Below are positions 39,698-44,630 of a DNA stretch of 44,630 bases, piece after piece; position 1 is the first letter of the stretch; every line of letters begins with the position of its first letter. This stretch comes from a virus. Made by a program: the position numbers and the translations under genes. The DNA lies in the IMG/VR virus record IMGVR_UViG_3300033273_000375, positions 1 through 44,630 of that record; one strand, 5' to 3'. The notes beneath the pieces are model-generated. The model was given only the letters and a program-made list of their open reading frames with translations. It did no database searches and was not told where the DNA came from.

Positions 39698-40143
39698 TAC
39701 TTGATTCCTAATTCGTCTTCGGTTATAATCTTAAATTCAAGTCGTCTATCTTTACACCATTCTGTTGCTGCTCTCCACTTAGCTTTATTCACTTCATAAG
39801 TCTTTGCTTCATAGATAAAAGATTTTGTCACTTTTTTTGACTTTCTTTCTGGTGGTTTAGTTTGTTTTTTGGGTTTTACCTCAACCACATATGTTTTTGT
39901 CGATCCGTTCTTCTCTTTGACCTTTATAAGGAAGTCTGGGAAGTATCGATGAACTCTACCGTCAATCGGTGATACATATGGAATACAAAATTCTTCACTT
40001 GCCCACTCTAAGATATTCTCGTTAAGGTCACACCAGGCACAAAATCTACGTTCCCAACTACTTCTACAAATAATGTTGTTTGGGTTGCCTTTATACTTTT
40101 TGGGGAACGATGGGCGATATCTACTTTTAATACTTTCGCTCAT
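39697..40143 (-). CDS. gp4: Head completion protein, T4 gp4-like
   Basis: 148 residues (T4: 150). RYRPSFPKKYKGNPNNIICR, SSWERRFCAWCDLNENILEW, ASEEFCIPYVSPIDGRVHRY and FPDFLIKVKEK then YVVEVKPKKQT match T4 gp4. The PD...EVK triad resembles a TnsA-like/PD-(D/E)XK nuclease fold. It ends AATEWCKDRRLEFKIITEDE. gp4 acts in head completion before tail joining. It is the first gene of the leftward baseplate block. Confidence 0.9.
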   Translation of the reverse strand: MSESIKSRYRPSFPKKYKGNPNNIICRSSWERRFCAWCDLNENILEWASEEFCIPYVSPIDGRVHRYFPDFLIKVKEKNGSTKTYVVEVKPKKQTKPPERKSKKVTKSFIYEAKTYEVNKAKWRAATEWCKDRRLEFKIITEDELGIK

Positions 40144-40178
40144 AAAGTTGGCTACATATAATACGGGGATCCTTAAAG

Positions 40179-40186
40179 TTATTTAG
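40179..40186 (-). promoter_or_regulatory. Weak late-promoter-like box for the gp4 block
   Basis: The minus strand reads CTAAATAA about 36 bases upstream of the gp4 ATG. It deviates from NATAAATA and is only listed because no better signal is visible in the 43-base divergent gap with gp54. Confidence 0.25.
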
Positions 40187-41008
40187 ATGTCAAATCCTAT
40201 CAATCCTGGCATTAGAATGGCGGACTTAAAGTCCAAAATAATGCGACCATCTTTGTCATCTGTTTATGGTGTGGTGATTAAACAACCTAGTGGTTTTAAA
40301 TTTCCTGGATTTGAAAGTGGTGGTGGACAAGAGTTGCTTGAGTTGACTTGTGTGGAAGCTAGTCTTCCTGGATCCAGTCTCGGAACGATAGAAACTAATA
40401 GAGATTATCGTGGTGTTGTTGAGAGACATGCTTACTCAAAATTATATGATGAAACCATTGACTTTACGTTTATGGTTACAATAGACCCAGGTAATAATCC
40501 ACAAAAATCTTATCTACAGATTAAATTTTTTGAATCCTGGATGAGATACATTGTTGGAGAAGATGTTGGAGACGAAGCATTAAAGTTAAAGACATTTGAA
40601 TCAACTTTAAGATATCCAGAAGAATATCAAACAGATCTTACTATTGTTAAATTTGAGAAGGATTTAGGGTTTGGACTCGATTCAAATCAAAACATATTGG
40701 TGTATGAGTTTGTTCAAGCATTCCCCAAATCTATCAGTTCTGTTCCAGTCAGTTATGATGGATCTAATGTTTTAAAAACTACAGTATCCTTTACATATAC
40801 TAGATATTTTGTTTCTAGTGTTGAGGATAAGCAAGATGTAAATTATACTCCACCTACTCAAGCTAATTCCGCAACCCCTGCTCTTGCTCAGCAATCTTCT
40901 ATTTCAAGGAATTTGTATAGTAAATCTGGATTAGATTTAGATATCTTCAACTCTAACCTTGGTGCCTCAATATTTGGAGAGAAATCATTCCCAATATTCA
41001 ATAGATAA
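40187..41008 (+). CDS. gp54: Baseplate tail-tube initiator, T4 gp54-like
   Basis: 273 residues (T4: 320). The pattern ELTCVEASLPGSSLGTIETN, GVVERHAYSKLYDETIDFTF, KFFESWMRYI and LVYEFVQAFPKSISSVPVSY, DGSNVLKTTVSFTYTRYFV is that of tail-tube-fold proteins (gp19/gp54/gp48). A Ser/Gln-rich C-terminal extension follows. Its place next to gp48/gp4 and before gp26 supports gp54 rather than gp19, though a short tail-tube paralogue is possible. gp54 starts tube polymerisation on the baseplate. Confidence 0.72.
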   Translation: MSNPINPGIRMADLKSKIMRPSLSSVYGVVIKQPSGFKFPGFESGGGQELLELTCVEASLPGSSLGTIETNRDYRGVVERHAYSKLYDETIDFTFMVTIDPGNNPQKSYLQIKFFESWMRYIVGEDVGDEALKLKTFESTLRYPEEYQTDLTIVKFEKDLGFGLDSNQNILVYEFVQAFPKSISSVPVSYDGSNVLKTTVSFTYTRYFVSSVEDKQDVNYTPPTQANSATPALAQQSSISRNLYSKSGLDLDIFNSNLGASIFGEKSFPIFNR

Positions 41009-41011
41009 CCC

Positions 41012-41019
41012 CATAAATA
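41012..41019 (+). promoter_or_regulatory. Late promoter box (CATAAATA)
   Basis: CATAAATA matches NATAAATA, 21 bases before the gp26 start in the 32-base gap. Confidence 0.6.
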
Positions 41020-41040
41020 AACACATGAATTGATAAGTTT

Positions 41041-41760
41041 ATGCCATTACCTACTATATCAGCCCCAACTTATGATCTTGTTCTTCCTTCAACGGGAGAA
41101 GAGTTGCAGTATAGACCGTTCTTGGTAAGAGAGGAAAAACTTCTTGTTCTTGCCTTGGAGAGTGAAGATCCAAAGCAGATTACTACAGCGATTAAGACTG
41201 TAATTAAAAACTGCATTATAACAAAAGGTGTGAAGGTTGAGAATCTTCCTAGTTTTGACATTGAATACCTCTTTTTGAATATCCGTGGCAAGTCTGTCGG
41301 TGAAGAGATTGAGGTAAATGTTCTTTGTCCCGATGATGAGGAGACTTATGTCCCAGTGACTATTAACATTGATGATATTAAGGTCAAGAAGTCCGAAGGT
41401 CACGATAGGTTGATCAAGGTTGATAGCACTATTGCTATGGAGATGAAGTATCCTTCTCTTGAGCAATTTATTAAAAGTAATTTTGACTTCTCTGGTGAGA
41501 ATAATGTTGAGCAATCATTCGATTTGATTGCAACTTGCATCAGTCAAATCCTCACTGAAGAAGAAACTTGGGATCTTGATTCTGTACCTAAAAAGGAAGT
41601 AATTGCCTTCTTGGATCAGATGAACTCTAGTCAATTTAAGTTGATTGAGAAGTTCTTTGAGACTATGCCTAAATTGTCTCATGAGATTGAAGTTACAAAT
41701 CCAAATACCAACGTAACAAGTACTGTCGTACTGGAAGGTCTGGCGAGTTTTTTCGCATAG
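41041..41760 (+). CDS. gp26: Baseplate hub assembly protein, T4 gp26-like
   Basis: 239 residues (T4: 208). LPSTGEELQYRPFLVREEKL, LVLALESEDPKQITTAIKTV, IKNCIITKGVKVENLPSFDI and EYLFLNIRGKSVGEEIEV are the family's core. The second half has SFDLIATCISQILTEEETW and FLDQMNSSQFKLIEKFFETM. gp26 is required for hub assembly and may act as a chaperone. Near its end a slippery T TTT TTC (41748-41754) lies two codons before the stop, with a Shine-Dalgarno-like GGAAGG ten bases upstream. A part of the product is predicted to continue into the -1 frame. Confidence 0.87.
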   Translation: MPLPTISAPTYDLVLPSTGEELQYRPFLVREEKLLVLALESEDPKQITTAIKTVIKNCIITKGVKVENLPSFDIEYLFLNIRGKSVGEEIEVNVLCPDDEETYVPVTINIDDIKVKKSEGHDRLIKVDSTIAMEMKYPSLEQFIKSNFDFSGENNVEQSFDLIATCISQILTEEETWDLDSVPKKEVIAFLDQMNSSQFKLIEKFFETMPKLSHEIEVTNPNTNVTSTVVLEGLASFFA

Positions 41761-41784
41761 CCCTCTCCCATATGGATTTGGAGA
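41733..41784 (+). promoter_or_regulatory. Predicted programmed -1 ribosomal frameshift signal
   Basis: Elements in order: GGAAGG (41733-41738), the in-frame heptamer T TTT TTC (41748-41754), a 9-base spacer containing the gp26 TAG, and a 5-bp hairpin TCTCC (41764-41768)/GGAGA (41780-41784). Slipping by -1 opens a stop-free path through CGC ATA GCC CTC TCC CAT into ATG 41772. Confidence 0.7.
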
Positions 41785-41945
41785 ACTACTATAAGTTAAA
41801 CTTCGCCTTGCTCCAGTACCATAAATACTCATTAACTGAGGTAGAGAATCTAATTCCATGGGAGCGGGAAGTTTATGTTGCATTGTTGAAGGCTCATTTG
41901 GAAGAGGAGAAACTCAAAGCGCAACAAGCAAATAATAGTAACTAA
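41772..41945 (+). CDS. 57-residue ORF, frameshift extension of gp26 or gp51-position protein
   Basis: 57 residues as a free ORF: MDLENYYKLNFALLQYHKYS, LTEVENLIPWEREVYVALLK, then a charged tail. The PWEREVYVALL block is typical of the C-terminal parts of phage tail-assembly chaperones. The upstream -1 frame is open back to a slippery site in gp26, so a fused product of 301 residues is predicted. No good ribosome site precedes ATG 41772, which favours the fusion. In T4, gene 51 holds this position. The stop overlaps the next start (TAATG). Confidence 0.7.
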   Translation: MDLENYYKLNFALLQYHKYSLTEVENLIPWEREVYVALLKAHLEEEKLKAQQANNSN

Positions 41946-44479
41946 TGGCGAGAACACCAGCATTTATACGCGAATTTATACCATACTCCACCATTAAGCA
42001 AAATGAGCTTAAGTGGAGTACTTATGCTGGTAGCCGTATTTCTTATAACAGAAATCTTCTCGCTCGTGAATTTGGTGTAGATCCTGATAGAGTATATTCA
42101 ATATTTGCAAGGAATTTTAAGAAGCATACAAAGGACTTCCCTTTAGCAGCAGTAGATACAGGAACAGAGAAGAATAAGAGAGATTATGAGAAGCAAGAGC
42201 AGTATGTCCTGTTCTTGTGGAATTATTATGTTGTAGATAAACCAAAAAAACCAAGTCTACCTAAGAAACCAAAAGAGACAACGGTACAAGTACCGAGTGT
42301 AGAGGATTCTTATGATGAGCAAGAAATAGATCCAGACAATCCCTATGCTGGTGATATTGACGACCCTCCAATGATTGCGGAGATGGGTCGTGCTAAACCA
42401 AAGAAAGGTGGTGCATTAAAAAAACCAAAAGCAACTGTATCAAAAACATATGTACCCGCAGGACCATCAAAAGATGATCTTCTCGGTGATGCTGCAGAAG
42501 AGATTGATCCAAGGATAGCGGAACTTCTTGGATTGCAAGATGGATTTGATTTTAGTTATGATGATTATCTTACTATGCTAAAAGAGTGGCAAGTTGCTGC
42601 TCGAATGACAGACAGTAAGGTATCTACTGAAGATTCCATGCTGATTGATGAGGAGAGGAAGAGAGTAAGGGGTAAGACTGGTAAGTTTAAAGTAAACGTA
42701 AAGTCAGTTAATAAACCAACAGCAAAACCTGCAACAAGACCAACTGCAGGTATGGTTGGTGGTCCTCCACAGCAACCACAACTTCTTCTTGCTCCTGGTG
42801 AAGATGGTAAGAAGAAGAGGAAGCGTAGAGCATCTCTTGAGGAGAATGTTGCTGCGATAAGAAAGTCTGTTGAGAAGATCTTCAAAGCACTTAATGGTCA
42901 GTTTGAGGCAATAAAAAAGCAAGCAGAACTTGATAGACTTAATAAGCAAAGAGAGCGTAGAAAGAAGAGAGAGAATGCTCTAGAGGGTGCTGGAAAGTTT
43001 ATGTTGAAGCAGGCAAGGAAACTTGCAGCTCCTACTTTTGATTTATTAGATAGGATATTCAAGTTCCTCGGAACAGTTATTCTTGGTAGAGTTCTATTCA
43101 AATTAGTTGAATGGTTGGGTAACAAGGAGAATCAAGATAAAATAGAAGCACTAGGAAGATTTTTAAAGGATTGGTGGCCAGTATTATTGTCGGCATTTGT
43201 TCTATTCGCAACTCCCTTGGGTGGATTGATTAGAGCTGTGCTTGCAGGTGTAGTAAAACTGTCTATGTTTATGGCAAAGAAGGCGATTCCAGGTCTTCTT
43301 AAATTTGCTAAAGCACATCCTCTTGCAGCAGCTGCTGTTGGTGTCGGTGCTCTTGGAGTTGCTGCAGTTGCTGCTAATCAGGATGGAACTGCGGTCGTAA
43401 AAGATCCAGAGAAACCCAATAAGTCTCAGATGGATGAGATTAATGAATTTGGTGGGATGACTGGAGATCCCATGAGTGTATTGGGTACTATGTCTGGTGG
43501 TGGTCAAGTTCCAAGATACGCTAAAGGTGGAAATGTTCAACGTAATAAGAGAACCATGCCATCTGGTGGTAAGGTATCACAATCCACTGGCAAGAGAGTC
43601 AAGGGTGCAGGAAAAGATACTCAGATGATTGTTGCTCAACCTGGTGAGATTGTAATGTCTAAACCAGCAGTTGATAAGATTGGAGCACCATTTCTCCTTA
43701 ATCTTAATAAGATGGGTGGAGGAACCAATCAACCACAATTCACTAAATTTGGAGATCTTCAATTTGCTCAAGGTGGTGGTGTAGTTGGTGCTAAGGATAT
43801 TGACATGGAAAAAGTGATGCAAACCTTGAGGGATGCATATATTACTCCTGACGATTTAGGACCTGCAGGAATTGATAATCCAAGAATTCAAAACGTAGCA
43901 AATTATCTCTATGGAATAGAGAAACTGAATACTGAAGGACTGGATGAATTCCAAGTCATAGATCTTCAGATTGCAAAGAAATCTTATCCTAAGATGGATA
44001 GGAATAGGAGAAGGAAGAATCCTTTTGCATCTAAAGGTGAAACTCAAGATAAGAAGGAGAAGAAACCAAAGGCAAAACCCAGACCCATGGGTCGCTCTGC
44101 AGCGAAGAAGAGAATGGAGGCGAAGAAGAAGGAGGAAGAGGGTGGAATGGAAGCACCTTCCGCTAAGAATAAGGTTGCGCCAGCAGCGGCAGCAGCAGTC
44201 GTCACAGGTGCCATGCCACAGACTGCACAAACGGCACCAGCAGCAACCGCTAAACCTGCTCCTGCAATGTTGGGTAAGGGTAATTTACCTCCTGTGCCAG
44301 AACCACCACAACCTAAGGTGAATGTGATGACAGCAAAAACAGGTTCTCCTCCTCCTAGCGGTGGATCTGGTGGTGGATCTGGTGGTTATAGAGATGTACC
44401 CACAAGTTTTGATACATTTTATCAGACTGATTTGAGAATGCAGATGCTTGCGATCTACGGAATCACTGAGGTAGAATAA
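41945..44479 (+). CDS. Tape-measure-like tail protein
   Basis: 844 residues. The first 110 residues are compact and basic (STYAGSRISYNRNLLAREFG). A Lys/Pro linker follows, then a long charged helix (about residues 290-355, LEENVAAIRKSVEKIFKALN, QAELDRLNKQRERRKKREN). Hydrophobic stretches occupy about 370-480 (LIRAVLAGVVKLSMFMAKKA, AAAAVGVGALGVAAVAA). Then GGQVPRYAKGGNVQ and IVAQPGEIVMSKPAVDKIG, the PGE.VM.K.AV...G motif common in tape-measure proteins. The tail is disordered Pro/Ala/Lys. Position after the chaperone-type frameshift pair supports a tape measure or gp29-like hub role; direct gp29 homology is not visible. Confidence 0.7.
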   Translation: MARTPAFIREFIPYSTIKQNELKWSTYAGSRISYNRNLLAREFGVDPDRVYSIFARNFKKHTKDFPLAAVDTGTEKNKRDYEKQEQYVLFLWNYYVVDKPKKPSLPKKPKETTVQVPSVEDSYDEQEIDPDNPYAGDIDDPPMIAEMGRAKPKKGGALKKPKATVSKTYVPAGPSKDDLLGDAAEEIDPRIAELLGLQDGFDFSYDDYLTMLKEWQVAARMTDSKVSTEDSMLIDEERKRVRGKTGKFKVNVKSVNKPTAKPATRPTAGMVGGPPQQPQLLLAPGEDGKKKRKRRASLEENVAAIRKSVEKIFKALNGQFEAIKKQAELDRLNKQRERRKKRENALEGAGKFMLKQARKLAAPTFDLLDRIFKFLGTVILGRVLFKLVEWLGNKENQDKIEALGRFLKDWWPVLLSAFVLFATPLGGLIRAVLAGVVKLSMFMAKKAIPGLLKFAKAHPLAAAAVGVGALGVAAVAANQDGTAVVKDPEKPNKSQMDEINEFGGMTGDPMSVLGTMSGGGQVPRYAKGGNVQRNKRTMPSGGKVSQSTGKRVKGAGKDTQMIVAQPGEIVMSKPAVDKIGAPFLLNLNKMGGGTNQPQFTKFGDLQFAQGGGVVGAKDIDMEKVMQTLRDAYITPDDLGPAGIDNPRIQNVANYLYGIEKLNTEGLDEFQVIDLQIAKKSYPKMDRNRRRKNPFASKGETQDKKEKKPKAKPRPMGRSAAKKRMEAKKKEEEGGMEAPSAKNKVAPAAAAAVVTGAMPQTAQTAPAATAKPAPAMLGKGNLPPVPEPPQPKVNVMTAKTGSPPPSGGSGGGSGGYRDVPTSFDTFYQTDLRMQMLAIYGITEVE

Positions 44480-44480
44480 A

Positions 44481-44630
44481 ATGGCAGTTAATACCAATAG
44501 ATTTTTACCTTCAAGTCGCGGTGGAGCACTTGCAACAACAAGACCAACAGCAACTCTTGTTCCTTACAAGAAACCTGCTGGAGGGGCACTTGTAAAACAA
44601 CCTACTCCAGATGATGAGGGAGACACAAAA
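44481..44630 (+). CDS. Start of a further structural gene (3' partial)
   Basis: Fifty codons from ATG 44481 (MAVNTNRFLPSSRGGALATT, then PTATLVPYKKPAGGALVKQP), running off the window. It starts one base after the tape-measure-like stop. The visible part is Pro/Ala/Gly-rich, basic and probably disordered, much like linkers in the preceding protein. A further tail or hub protein is likely from context; no family can be named. Confidence 0.55.
   Translation, partial: MAVNTNRFLPSSRGGALATTRPTATLVPYKKPAGGALVKQPTPDDEGDTK

Noticed and set aside
41820-41827. CATAAATA late-promoter-like octamer.
   Set aside because: It is inside the 57-residue ORF and over 110 bases before the tape-measure gene; a chance A/T match is as likely.
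1-44630. tRNA genes, CRISPR arrays, insertion sequences or attachment sites.
   Set aside because: The gaps are all shorter than about 120 bases and none shows a cloverleaf, repeat-spacer pattern, transposase or integrase.

Overview
The window is part of the genome of a T4-like cyanophage, a tailed myovirus of marine Synechococcus or Prochlorococcus. T4 core genes are recognisable (gp32, gp33, gp59, gp53, gp48, gp4, gp54, gp26). They sit with genes typical of cyanophages: phoH, thyX, a ferredoxin-dependent bilin reductase, a DUF4278-type protein and many 2-oxoglutarate/Fe(II) oxygenases. Genes are tightly packed, often with 1-4 bp start/stop overlaps. Two promoter classes are visible: T4-type late promoters (NATAAATA), mainly before virion genes, and sigma70-like promoters (TTGNNN-17-TATAAT) before the early and replication genes. 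No gap between genes exceeds 300 bases, and I see no tRNA, CRISPR array, insertion sequence or integrase.

Layout. 1-11654: rightward virion genes. These are a very long repeat protein cut by the window edge, an Mtd-N-like protein, a CBM-like/beta-helix fibre protein, three tandem cysteine-rich paralogues and a tail-fibre-assembly-like protein. 11669-20154: an island of sugar and hydroxylation genes. It holds several 2OG oxygenases, a GT9-like glycosyltransferase, a full-length carbamoyltransferase, a split RfaE/HldE pair, a HAD protein, a cupin and, on the opposite strand, hldD. Most of an ADP-heptose pathway is therefore phage-encoded. 20219-24416: another fibre protein, a glutaredoxin, the bilin reductase (minus strand) and a second full-length carbamoyltransferase. 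24431-35239: the early region, with many small conserved cyanophage proteins followed by thyX, an N-domain-only carbamoyltransferase, phoH, an exonuclease, gp33, gp59, a DUF1825-like gene and gp32. 35241-40143 (minus strand): gp53, gp48, an unassigned protein and gp4. 40187-44630: gp54, gp26, a small frameshift ORF, a tape-measure-like protein and the start of one more gene.

How the parts may work together. The early region remodels transcription, DNA replication and nucleotide supply. The late regions build the baseplate, tail and fibres. The sugar island and the carbamoyltransferases probably make or decorate a glycan, on the host surface or on the virion; this is inference. The strongest less-expected signals are: a probable programmed -1 frameshift joining gp26 to a 57-residue ORF just upstream of the tape-measure-like gene; a gp53 with a roughly 550-residue beta-rich insertion; the three cysteine-rich paralogues; intrinsic terminators embedded in opposing genes; and overlapping early/late divergent promoters between hldD and a fibre gene.
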